NCBI RefSeq assembly: GCF_001557325.1 | Contig: NZ_LSJS01000147.1 | Span: forward strand, 1-6,440 | DNA: 6,440 bases | Reading direction: 5' to 3' | Source of the DNA: Erythrobacter donghaensis | GTDB taxonomy: Bacteria; Pseudomonadota; Alphaproteobacteria; Sphingomonadales; Sphingomonadaceae | Shown: positions 1 to 6,070 of the stretch, piece by piece | Position numbering within the stretch: position 1 is the stretch's first letter | How the letters are laid out: every line of letters begins with the position of its first letter | Translations under genes and position numbers: made by a program | Notes under the pieces: generated by a model | Told to the model about the DNA's origin: nothing | Databases searched by the model: none | Seen by the model: only the letters and a program-made list of their open reading frames with translations

Positions 1-2584
1 GGCGGGGGGCTCCTCGTCGAGCGCGTGGCAGAACTCCTCGCGCGCGCTGGCGGCATCCTCGGGGCAGAACCTGCTCGACCGGACCAACCAGGCCGCCTCC
101 GCCGTGCGTTCGCAGCGCGCGAGCGTGGTGGTGGGCAGCGAGCAGTCGGAGGGCCTCTCGATCACCTCGGAGATCGTCGCCAACTACAATCACTGCCACG
201 CGATGACGATGGAGTATTTCGAAGTCCTCCAGCATTTCCGCGTCGATCAGGAACTCGCCCATGTCGGCGAATGCCTGTTCATCCCGCTCGAGATCCGGCC
301 CTTCGACATGTTGAAGGCGCAGCGCTGGCGGGACATCCTGCAATATCGCCTGCGCCGCCCGCGTCTGTCGCGCGGCTTCGCCGCGATCGAGCGCATCTTG
401 CAGTCCTACGTCGACTCCGGCCTCCCCACGGGCCGCTATGCCGACGAGCCGATCACCGAACTTTCGGGCGAGCTGCGCCTGCAGCTGCGCATTGCCAACC
501 CGCGCGCGCGCAATGCCGAGGAGGAGATCGACGCCTATCTCGCTTCGGCCTGGAACTTCTGGAACACCCTGTTCGGGTCGAACACGGCCAGGCAGGCCTA
601 TGATTCCGCGATCGCCGACCGCGATCTGGCCAACCGCATCTTCGAGCGCGAGTACGCCCCGCGGGTCGCCCGCGCCTATTGCGACAGGCTGAAGGCGACG
701 CTGCTGGTGCGCAACCCCAATACCGGTGAGGTCAAGGAGGAGTCGTGCAACGCAGATTTCACCATGGTCTCGTCCTATCGGCCGGACGGCCTGCATCTGG
801 TGACCTTTCGCGCCACCCGGATTCCCGCCAATGTGACCCGCGCCGACATTGTCGCCATCCGCTTCAGCAGCGACCTCGACACGCTCTCGCCCAATTCGGT
901 GACGACGCTGCGTTCCGCCAACGTGGTCTATGCCACAGCCTTCCGCCAGCACGAGCTCGTCCCGCGCCGCTCGATGAACAACGACATCATCGGCGATGAC
1001 ACCGCGCAGATTCCCACTCGGCTGCTGTCGCGCAGCGAGGAGCGCAGCCCGCGGGCCGAGGATCGCGACGCGGTCTCGGCGCTGCTGAAGCACCTCAACG
1101 AATTCGTCGAGCACTATCACCAGGTGATCTGGTGGCGTATGGACCCGAACCGGCGGTTCATGCTGCTCGACGGTTTCGTCGCCCCCAATTCGGGCGGGCG
1201 CTCGCTTGCCTCCGTGGTCGAGAACCGGGTGATCTCGATCGTCGGCAATTCGCTGGTGATGCCGGTGGCGCCGGGTTACCGGCTCGATCCGCTGATGCGC
1301 GAGGCGGACGCGGGCAAGCTCGATCTGCTCGAACTCTACCGCCCGCCGGTGCCGCTCCCGCCGCGGCGGATCAGCCTGCCGACACGCGGCGTCCATGCCG
1401 AGGCGATCCTCGGCGAGTGCAACAGCTGCATGGTGCGCGATGACACCCGCTTCTGGCACTGGGAGAGCGAGAAGTTCCCCGGGGTCGAGCCGCCGCAGAT
1501 CGCCGAGAGCTCGACTGCGACCCGGCGGCAGGCGCCGCTCGACACCGAGCCCGACAGCCTCGCCGCGCCGGTGGTGGCGATCCAGAACGCCCCCGCCGCC
1601 CCCGACCCGACCCCGATCACCGCGCTCGGCACGCTGCTCACGCAGCAGGGCCTGTTCAAGGATATCACCGGGCTCGAAGGCAACCAGAAGAACGCCGCTG
1701 CCGCCTTCGAACAGGCGCTCAAGACCGGCAATGCCTTCGCCAAGATGGCCGCAGGCGGCGCGAAGGAGGCCTTCGCCAACCGCAATGCCGAGCGCACCAT
1801 GAAGAAGATCGACGAGGCGCGCGAAGCCAAGATCCTCAGCGAAGCCGATGCCAAGGAAGTGGTCGCCCATCTGTTCGGTGTCCCGCCCGGCAAGGAAGGG
1901 GCCAAGGCAAAGCCGCTGACCGAGGATCCGAGTGTCGCCAAAGGTCTCGCCAAGGTGCAGGAGAAGCCCGGCAAGAAGAAGGTGACGGTCACCACCAACA
2001 CCGGATCGACCAGCCAGACGGTCGAGACCGAGTTCGAGTCCGCCGGATCGCCCGCCGCGCCCAAGGTCGCATTCAGGATCGCCGACGTGCCGCCGCTCAA
2101 GCAGCCTTCGCCCGAAACCTGCTGGGCGGTGGCGCTGACCATGCTGCTTTCCGAGCAGCGCCAGCAATCGCTGCCGGTCGAGACCGCGCTGCTCACCGGC
2201 GGCGAGGCCTATGTCGAGATGTTCCGCCAGGGCAAGCCGCTGCCCCTGCAGCAGCTCGGCGCGTTCATCGCCGACTTCAAGCTCAAGGAAGCCGCAACCG
2301 CGGTGCTGACCGCCAGCACGGTCGAGGCCGCGCTGCGCCGCCATGGCCCCTTGTGGGTGGTGGGCGACGAGCAGGCGGGGGCGGGTTTCTCGGTGCATGC
2401 CCGGGTGATCACCGGGATCGCCGGGGACGGCACGCCCGCGGGCACGCAGGTCTATTTCAACGACCCGGCGGCCGGCCAGGCGGGCGAGGAGACGCTCAAG
2501 CTGTTCACCGAGAAGCTCGCAGAGCTGATGGAAGGCGCCAGAAGCGCCTTCGGCGGCATCGCGCCGATGGTGCTGGCGCTGTAG
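1..2584 (+). CDS. Large uncharacterised protein with C-terminal papain-like cysteine peptidase domain (5' end outside window)
   Basis: The frame is open from base 2, so the true start lies upstream and 860 codons are visible; the GTG at 104 is only the first possible internal start. Counting codon 1 at base 2: residues 1-55 are Ser/Ala/Gly-rich; around 61-66 is a block reading NYNHCHAMTMEYFEVL; residues 459-488 hold LPTRGVHAEAILGECNSC (a CxxC) and DDTRFWHWE; about 544-626 is Ala/Glu/Lys-rich and probably helical; a Lys/Thr linker follows. The last ~170 residues look like a papain-like (C39/C70-type) peptidase: C707 in QPSPETCWAVALTMLL, H799 in SVHARVITGI and D821 in YFNDPAAG. These are the expected nucleophile, general base and third catalytic positions. 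The peptidase fold is a family-level reading of motifs; the N-terminal family is not one I can name. A role as a secreted effector, toxin or processing enzyme is possible but unsupported here. No clear terminator follows; the next gene, lacI-type, is on the same strand after 281 bases. Confidence 0.85.
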   Translation, partial: AGGSSSSAWQNSSRALAASSGQNLLDRTNQAASAVRSQRASVVVGSEQSEGLSITSEIVANYNHCHAMTMEYFEVLQHFRVDQELAHVGECLFIPLEIRPFDMLKAQRWRDILQYRLRRPRLSRGFAAIERILQSYVDSGLPTGRYADEPITELSGELRLQLRIANPRARNAEEEIDAYLASAWNFWNTLFGSNTARQAYDSAIADRDLANRIFEREYAPRVARAYCDRLKATLLVRNPNTGEVKEESCNADFTMVSSYRPDGLHLVTFRATRIPANVTRADIVAIRFSSDLDTLSPNSVTTLRSANVVYATAFRQHELVPRRSMNNDIIGDDTAQIPTRLLSRSEERSPRAEDRDAVSALLKHLNEFVEHYHQVIWWRMDPNRRFMLLDGFVAPNSGGRSLASVVENRVISIVGNSLVMPVAPGYRLDPLMREADAGKLDLLELYRPPVPLPPRRISLPTRGVHAEAILGECNSCMVRDDTRFWHWESEKFPGVEPPQIAESSTATRRQAPLDTEPDSLAAPVVAIQNAPAAPDPTPITALGTLLTQQGLFKDITGLEGNQKNAAAAFEQALKTGNAFAKMAAGGAKEAFANRNAERTMKKIDEAREAKILSEADAKEVVAHLFGVPPGKEGAKAKPLTEDPSVAKGLAKVQEKPGKKKVTVTTNTGSTSQTVETEFESAGSPAAPKVAFRIADVPPLKQPSPETCWAVALTMLLSEQRQQSLPVETALLTGGEAYVEMFRQGKPLPLQQLGAFIADFKLKEAATAVLTASTVEAALRRHGPLWVVGDEQAGAGFSVHARVITGIAGDGTPAGTQVYFNDPAAGQAGEETLKLFTEKLAELMEGARSAFGGIAPMVLAL
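2072..2581 (+). other. Papain-like cysteine peptidase domain within the large protein
   Basis: This is the domain segment of the preceding gene. The Gln-Pro-Ser-x-x-x-Cys-Trp pattern at 2102-2125 (Cys codon 2120-2122), the His codon at 2396-2398 and the Asn-Asp-Pro at 2459-2467 (Asp codon 2462-2464) keep the order and spacing usual for AvrRpt2-like or C39-like papain-fold peptidases. The Gln five residues before the Cys could serve as the oxyanion-hole Gln. The domain ends within about 40 residues after the Asp, so the peptidase is the extreme C-terminus, as in modular effectors. Assignment to C70 rather than C39 cannot be settled by eye. Confidence 0.7.
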
Positions 2585-2714
2585 CCCTGCGCCCGGGCGG
2601 CGCGCCTGTGCGGCCTTCTTCTTTCCGGGGATCGAGTTGACGCCGGTCTGGAGCACATCGCCCGCATCTGGTCTTCCTCCTCGCCGGTTATGTCACCATT
2701 TCCGGGGGGGCGGG

Positions 2715-2825
2715 GTGAGCGGGTTCTGGACGTGGTCGCTGGTGGTGATCGTGCCGCTGCTGCTGGCGGCGATGATCGCCGCGCATGAGGCGGGCCTCGG
2801 GATTCGAGCCCGGTCCGGATGTTAG
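2715..2825 (+). CDS. Short membrane-segment ORF, possible gene fragment
   Basis: A GTG codon preceded closely by a G-rich run opens a 36-residue frame: a short polar start, a hydrophobic stretch (WSLVVIVPLLLAAMIAA) long enough for one membrane helix, then HEAGLGIRAR and a quick stop. The helix followed by an acidic-Gly-Arg patch resembles the first residues of larger membrane proteins such as the DUF4239 (bestrophin-like) group, so it may be the N-terminal leftover of a truncated gene. That resemblance is from memory and weak. It may equally be a genuine small membrane protein or chance. The same frame is open back to base 2637, but the extra N-terminal residues look non-coding. Confidence 0.25.
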   Translation: MSGFWTWSLVVIVPLLLAAMIAAHEAGLGIRARSGC

Positions 2826-2835
2826 CGCATATCAT
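2819..2835. promoter_or_regulatory. LacI-family operator-like site upstream of the regulator
   Basis: The 17 bases ATGTTAGCGCATATCAT resemble the LacI-family operator type ATGTTAGCGCTATCAT with one extra A after the central GCGC. The site lies 30 bases before the regulator's first ATG. It overlaps TATCAT (2830-2835), which matches five of six bases of a sigma-70 -10 element, although no good -35 is seen at 16-18 bp. Autoregulation of the downstream regulator is the simplest reading. The one-base insertion would disturb the two-fold spacing, so the site may be weak or decayed. Confidence 0.4.
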
Positions 2836-2865
2836 GCTGCTTGCTGACACTCGGCCCACCGCAGT

Positions 2866-3993
2866 ATGGCGGGGGCCATGAGCTTCAAGCCGGAAACCAC
2901 GGCTCCCGCCAGCCGCAAGCGCGCCGCCCGGCGCTCCAGCGCCGCGCCCACCATCACCGATGTCGCGCGCGAGGCGCAGTGCTCGCCGATGACGGTGAGC
3001 CGCGTGATCAACGGCGAGGAGAACGTGCGCGAGGACACGCTGCAGAAGGTGCTGGGGGCGATCGCCAAGCTCAATTACGTCCCCAACCGCGCGGCGCGCT
3101 CGCTCGCGGCGGGATCGCAGCTGCGCATCGCGCTGCTGTTCGCCAACCCCTCGGCCTCCTACCTCAGCGAATTCCTGATGGGCGCGCTGCAGGAGGCGAG
3201 CCGCCGCGACATCCATCTGATGGTGCAGGCCTGCGAGAACACCGCCGAGGCGCAGGGGGTGATCAGAAAGCTGCTCGAGGGCGGGATCGAGGGCTTCATC
3301 CTCCCCCCGCCGCTGTGCGACGACCAGAGCGTGCTCGACCTGATCCGCTCCTCGGGCGGGATCGCGGTCGCTCTCGGCCCGGGGCGGGCGAGCGGCAGCC
3401 ACGGGGCGGTGCTGATCGACGAGTTCCAGGCCGCCTACGACATGACCCGGCACATCATCGGGCTGGGCCATGAACGCATCGGCTTTATCATCGGCAACCC
3501 CGATCAGGTCGCGAGCGGCCAGCGCCTCGAGGGTTATCGCAAGGCGATGACCGATGCGGGCCTTGCGATCGACGAGAGCCTGATCGCGCAGGGACAGTTC
3601 ACCTACCGTTCGGGCATGTTGGCGGCCGAGCGGCTGCTCGGCGCGGCGCACCGCCCGACCGCGATCTTCGCCTCCAGCGACGCCATGGCCGCCGCCGCCA
3701 TCGCCATGGCGCACCGCCGCGGTCTCGACGTGCCGGGCGACATCACCGTGTGCGGCTTCGACGATACCGAGCTCGCCAGCTCGATCTGGCCCGAGCTCAC
3801 CACCATCCGCCAGCCGATCCGCGCGATGACCGCCGAGGCGGTGGCGATGATCGCCCGTATCCACAGGCAGAAGCCTGGCGCTGCCCGCGCCGAGGCCGAG
3901 CAGCGGACGCTCGCCCACCAGCTGATCCGCCGCAATTCCGACGCGGGGCCGAGCGAGGCCGCTTCCATCAGCAAGCCTCCCGGGGGGCAATGA
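2866..3993 (+). CDS. LacI-family transcriptional regulator, sugar-responsive
   Basis: A 375-residue protein of full family length, cytoplasmic and expected to bind a palindromic operator as a dimer or tetramer. The N-terminal helix-turn-helix (residues 29-50, ITDVAREAQCSPMTVSRVING) is canonical, followed by the hinge region YVPNRAARSLA (71-81) that inserts in the minor groove. From residue 87 onwards it is a periplasmic-binding-protein-like sugar domain with family landmarks: IGLGHERIGFI, RLEGYRKAM, FASSDAMA, DVPGDITVCGFDD and the ending TTIRQPI. About 28 basic, low-complexity residues precede the HTH, longer than usual. A second ATG at 2878, with a G-run (2870-2874) just before it, is an alternative start and would be four codons shorter. 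The convergent lactonase and the SDR tail point to an aldose, aldonate or lactone effector; the exact ligand cannot be read. Likely autoregulated through the site at 2819-2835. Confidence 0.93.
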   Translation: MAGAMSFKPETTAPASRKRAARRSSAAPTITDVAREAQCSPMTVSRVINGEENVREDTLQKVLGAIAKLNYVPNRAARSLAAGSQLRIALLFANPSASYLSEFLMGALQEASRRDIHLMVQACENTAEAQGVIRKLLEGGIEGFILPPPLCDDQSVLDLIRSSGGIAVALGPGRASGSHGAVLIDEFQAAYDMTRHIIGLGHERIGFIIGNPDQVASGQRLEGYRKAMTDAGLAIDESLIAQGQFTYRSGMLAAERLLGAAHRPTAIFASSDAMAAAAIAMAHRRGLDVPGDITVCGFDDTELASSIWPELTTIRQPIRAMTAEAVAMIARIHRQKPGAARAEAEQRTLAHQLIRRNSDAGPSEAASISKPPGGQ

Positions 3994-4133
3994 CCGAAAG
4001 CCGGACCGAGTGGGAGGAACTCCACCGCGAGCAGCCCGGCCAAATTGCCGGGAGCGGGGTGATAGGCCGGTCGTTCTTCACCGAAGGGGCTTGGCCTGCC
4101 AAGTCCTCCAATCCTTCGGCAGCGGCATCATGA
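3990..4133 (+). CDS. Small ORF overlapping the LacI regulator stop (ATGA)
   Basis: The regulator's TGA stop overlaps an ATG as ATGA, and a G6 run lies three bases before it, so ribosomes ending the regulator could restart here. The product would be 47 residues, hydrophilic, beginning MTESRTEWEELHREQPGQ and ending in Ser/Ala. It overlaps the end of the convergent lactonase gene by six bases. I recognise no family. It could be the truncated first part of a former operon partner, a true small protein, or chance. The overlap architecture is the only positive evidence. Confidence 0.25.
   Translation: MTESRTEWEELHREQPGQIAGSGVIGRSFFTEGAWPAKSSNPSAAAS
4035..4119. terminator. Inverted repeats between convergent genes, possible termination or operator region
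   Basis: Three inverted repeats sit in the short gap between the converging regulator and lactonase genes. CCCGGC (4035-4040) pairs with GCCGGG (4047-4052) across a 6-base loop. CTTGGC (4090-4095) pairs with GCCAAG (4098-4103) across CT. Enclosing the second, CCGAAGG (4081-4087) pairs with CCTTCGG (4113-4119). None is followed by a T run on either strand, so a classical intrinsic terminator is not shown. The position suits 3'-end formation or insulation for both genes; the CTTGGC palindrome could alternatively be a protein-binding site. Confidence 0.35.
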
Positions 4134-5015
4134 AAGCCTCGCGCGGGCCTGTGCGAAGCCGGCGACCGGGGCGGGGAAGGCGAACAGGTTGCCGGCGAGC
4201 GGGCGCTCGGCCATGTCCTCGGCGCTCATGTTCTTGGTCGCCGTGGTGACATAGGCGGTGGCAAGGGCCGGTCCGCCGAAGGCCATCTTGGTGATGTCGC
4301 GCGCGGGAATGGCCACAGTGCCCGCGAGCGTGCCCTCGGGCGTGAAGCGCGCGACGCAGCCGCCCAAATACATGCCCGTCCAGACATGATCGACGCTGTC
4401 CACCACCGGCCCATCGGGATAGGCATCCGGGAACAGTGCCCCGGTGTCGGCGAACAGGCGCAGTTCGCCGATCCCTTCCTCGGACAGGTCGGCGACGAAG
4501 ATCTTCTGCCGGGCGGTGTCGGTGAAGTAGATGCGGCTGCCATCGGCGTTGACGGCCGGGCCATTGGTGATCGCGATCCCGCTCGGGCCGGCAGGGCGGA
4601 TCGCGCCGCGGTCGAAGACGTAGAACCGGCCCGTCGCGGCGGCCTCGCCGTCATCCATCGAGCCGAACCACACCCGGCCCCAGGGGTCGGTGCAGGCATC
4701 GTTGAGACGGTTGCCGGCAGGCTCGCCGGGCACCTCGCACAGCTTCGTGAAGGTGTCGGTTTCGGGATCGAAGGTGTAGAGCCCGTCCTTCAAGCCGCAC
4801 AGCAGCAGGCCCCCCTCCTCGGCCGGGATCGCCCAGCCGATTGCCGAGGGCGCCTCGGCGAAGCGGCTGCTGCCGGTCGCGGGGTCGAAGTGCCACAGCC
4901 GGCAGCGCTTGATGTCGACGAACCACACGACGCCGCGCGCGGCATCCCACAGCACGCCTTCGCCCAAGCGGCAATCGGCGGCGAGCACGTTGGTCACAGG
5001 CAGGTTCATCGTCAT
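4128..5015 (-). CDS. SMP-30/gluconolactonase-family sugar lactonase
   Basis: A 295-residue six-bladed beta-propeller lactonase, normal length for the SMP-30/gluconolactonase/LRE-like family, which hydrolyses aldono-lactones to aldonic acids using one divalent metal. Metal and substrate positions are in place: E19 in RLGEGVLWD, R103 and N105 in NRLND, N151 in ITNGPA and D201 in YPDGPVVD, close to E18/R101/N103/N154/D204 of human SMP30. No signal peptide is seen, so it is cytoplasmic. The frame is open to 5054, but the ATG at 5015 is chosen because it overlaps the stop of the upstream SDR tail as ATGA, with GGTGGA a few bases before it; a further ATG lies at 5009. The intact upstream neighbour on the strand is now a NUDIX gene, with no promoter evident between. 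The dehydrogenase normally paired with such a lactonase is reduced to a stub, so the gene may be an orphan. The sugar (glucose, xylose, arabinose or galactose type) cannot be told. Confidence 0.92.
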   Translation of the reverse strand: MTMNLPVTNVLAADCRLGEGVLWDAARGVVWFVDIKRCRLWHFDPATGSSRFAEAPSAIGWAIPAEEGGLLLCGLKDGLYTFDPETDTFTKLCEVPGEPAGNRLNDACTDPWGRVWFGSMDDGEAAATGRFYVFDRGAIRPAGPSGIAITNGPAVNADGSRIYFTDTARQKIFVADLSEEGIGELRLFADTGALFPDAYPDGPVVDSVDHVWTGMYLGGCVARFTPEGTLAGTVAIPARDITKMAFGGPALATAYVTTATKNMSAEDMAERPLAGNLFAFPAPVAGFAQARARLS

Positions 5016-5068
5016 CCGGCATCCACCCAGTAATTGCGCCCGGTGCAGTAGCACGCATCATCGGCCGC
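5012..5068 (-). pseudogene. 3' remnant of a short-chain dehydrogenase/reductase (sugar dehydrogenase type)
   Basis: Reading leftward in the frame that stops at 5014-5012, the last 18 codons give AADDACYCTGRNYWVDAG. This is the standard SDR C-terminus (A-x-D-D/S...T-G-x-N-x-x-V-D-A/G-G), where the TG-x-N/T segment and VDGG/VDAG close the Rossmann domain. Nothing SDR-like lies before it: the in-frame codons further upstream run antiparallel into the NUDIX gene and are Arg-rich nonsense, and no Tyr-x3-Lys or Gly-rich motif appears. About 230 residues are therefore missing. The stop overlaps the lactonase start as ATGA, showing the two genes were once translationally coupled neighbours. The family pairing fits an NAD(P)-dependent aldose dehydrogenase feeding the lactonase. 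The breakpoint must lie between about 5068 and the NUDIX stop at 5091. Confidence 0.7.
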
Positions 5069-5090
5069 GTGTCGCGGCGATGTGCGCCGC

Positions 5091-5897
5091 CTATCCCCGC
5101 GCGACCGTCTCCAGCAGTTCGCCTGTAACCGGATAGCCCGCATCGGCAAGGATCGTAAGCCACGGCTTGCCGTCCTGCTCGACCACCTGCGGCATGATCG
5201 TGCGCACCGGGATCGCCTCGGCCTGTGCCTTGGCTTCGGCAAAGCTCGCGAACAGGGCGAGGCGTTCGAGGTTGCGGCGGGTCGGGAAGATCAGTTTTAT
5301 CTCGCCCCGCGCCGCCGCATCGAGCGCGCCCTGCGCCGTCGTCCAGAACAGGTGGGTGTTCTCGGCGTGGTCGATCGACACCTCGACCGACCCGGTGCCG
5401 AGGTCGGCGAGGTAGAAGCGCGTGTCATAGACCCGCGCGATCGCCTCGTTCTTGGGAAACCAGCGGGCAAAGGGCGTGATCTGGGCAAGGTCGAGCTGCC
5501 AGCCGAAGGCTTGGAGCACCGGGGCGAGCGCGCCGCATTCCGCCAGCATTTTTCGCGCGGCATCGGCGCTGGCCGCGTTTATCTCGCCCGACAGGCCGAG
5601 CGCGAGGCCTGTCTCCTCGAGCGTCTCGCGCACCGCGGCGATCTGGTGCGCGGCCTCGTCGGGCGCGAGCCCGTGCGCGGCTGCGACCGCCTCGCCGAGT
5701 TCGTAGTCCGCAGGATCGACCCGTCCGCCGGGGAACACCGCCATCCCGCCCGCAAAGGTCATGTTGCGCGAGCGAACGGTCATCAGCACCTCGGGCGCAC
5801 CGCTGCCGGTGGGCGGGTTGCGGAAGATGATGATGGTCGCGGCAGGAATGCCTTCGCGGGCGGATTCGGTGGTCATCGCGGCAAAGGATGGCCGCAC
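5091..5897 (-). CDS. NUDIX hydrolase with expanded Nudix box (NUDT19-like architecture)
   Basis: A 268-residue cytoplasmic hydrolase. Nudix enzymes cleave nucleoside diphosphates linked to another moiety, using Mg or Mn bound by the Nudix-box glutamates. Here FPGGRVD (55-61) supplies the box glycines and RETLEETGL (90-98) the REUXEEXGU core, but they lie 32 residues apart instead of 14, an insertion of roughly 18. Such an insertion, with the later PFARWFPKNE...YDTRFYLA segment (around 141-163), is typical of the NUDT19/RP2p-like group, whose animal members act on acyl-CoA; the bacterial substrate is unknown. The start is GTG at 5897, because AAGGA lies six bases upstream; the ATG at 5876 has no such site but overlaps the stop of another frame as ATGA. 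A sigma-70-type promoter lies upstream (5975-6003). It has no pathway link to the lactonase behind it, so the adjacency probably results from rearrangement. Confidence 0.92.
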   Translation of the reverse strand: MRPSFAAMTTESAREGIPAATIIIFRNPPTGSGAPEVLMTVRSRNMTFAGGMAVFPGGRVDPADYELGEAVAAAHGLAPDEAAHQIAAVRETLEETGLALGLSGEINAASADAARKMLAECGALAPVLQAFGWQLDLAQITPFARWFPKNEAIARVYDTRFYLADLGTGSVEVSIDHAENTHLFWTTAQGALDAAARGEIKLIFPTRRNLERLALFASFAEAKAQAEAIPVRTIMPQVVEQDGKPWLTILADAGYPVTGELLETVARG

Positions 5898-5902
5898 GGC
5901 GC

Positions 5903-5907
5903 GTCCT
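5903..5907 (-). promoter_or_regulatory. Ribosome binding site deciding the GTG start of the NUDIX gene
   Basis: On the minus strand the sequence reads AAGGACGCGCCGTG, so a five-base Shine-Dalgarno match is spaced six bases from GTG at 5897-5895. The ATG seven codons downstream has only CCTTTGCCGCG in front. This favours the GTG start, although the codons between the two add no recognisable domain. Confidence 0.6.
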
Positions 5908-5974
5908 TGCCAAGACCCCAGGCGAATTGCTGCCGCACCGCGTCGGGCAGCCGCCGGAAGGGGTGTCGGGACGC

Positions 5975-6003
5975 TTTACAACTCGCGGTTAAGGGCGTGG
6001 CAA
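5975..6003 (-). promoter_or_regulatory. Sigma-70-type promoter for the NUDIX gene
   Basis: Reading leftward, TTGCCA (6003-5998; five of six matches to TTGACA) is followed after exactly 17 bases by TGTAAA (5980-5975; four of six matches to TATAAT). Transcription would begin near 5968, giving a leader of about 70 bases before the GTG. That leader can form a hairpin from GCTGCC and GGCAGC (5929-5934 with 5946-5951). Nothing better is seen in the gap. The same transcript could carry on into the lactonase gene. Confidence 0.55.
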
Positions 6004-6043
6004 GGCTAAGGAAAAATTGGCTGATTTCCGTGCTTTTTCGAGT

Positions 6044-6060
6044 TTGGCACGGCGTGTGCA
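6044..6060 (+). promoter_or_regulatory. Sigma-54 (-24/-12) promoter-like site reading rightward
   Basis: TTGGCACGGCGTGTGCA matches the RpoN consensus TTGGCACG-N4-TTGCA at all fixed positions but one (G for the first T of TTGC). The invariant GG (6046-6047) and GC (6058-6059) are separated by exactly 10 bases, as sigma-54 requires. The predicted start is near 6071. No enhancer (activator) site was identified upstream. It lies back-to-back with the NUDIX promoter, and no protein gene follows before the terminator at 6139-6176. Confidence 0.5.
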
Positions 6061-6070
6061 TTGAAAGGTG

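Larger units (their letters stand above)
2585..2865. other. Intergenic spacer between the peptidase-domain gene and the LacI regulator
   Basis: The first part carries two adjacent perfect 8-bp palindromes (GCCCGGGC at 2591-2598 and GGCGCGCC at 2599-2606) followed by a pyrimidine stretch around 2614-2625. This is not a convincing Rho-independent terminator, since there is no GC stem of useful length directly before a T run. The middle holds a short ORF with one transmembrane-like segment (2715-2825), and the end holds an operator-like palindrome (2819-2835). I see no RNA gene. Confidence 0.5.

Noticed and set aside
104..106. GTG as the genuine start of the large peptidase-domain gene
   Set aside because: The same frame is open without stops to the window's left edge with protein-like sequence and there is no ribosome site before 104, so the gene most likely begins outside the window.
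1336..2196. Minus-strand open frame of 286 codons
   Set aside because: It is antisense to the large plus-strand gene, whose continuous frame and recognisable C-terminal peptidase motifs are far better support.
2797..2814. tRNA T-arm-like sequence around GATTCGAGCCC
   Set aside because: Placing TTCGAGC as the T-loop gives mismatches in the first stem pairs, and no acceptor, D or anticodon arm is found upstream. It is probably a chance GC-rich palindrome.
2452..3990. Long minus-strand open frame (about 512 codons)
   Set aside because: It lies antisense to the clear LacI regulator and the peptidase domain; its product is Arg/Ala/His-rich low-complexity sequence without motifs, as expected from the reverse frame of a high-GC gene.
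4386..5033. Plus-strand open frame of 215 codons
   Set aside because: It is the reverse-frame shadow of the SMP-30 lactonase, whose metal-binding residues are all in place on the minus strand.
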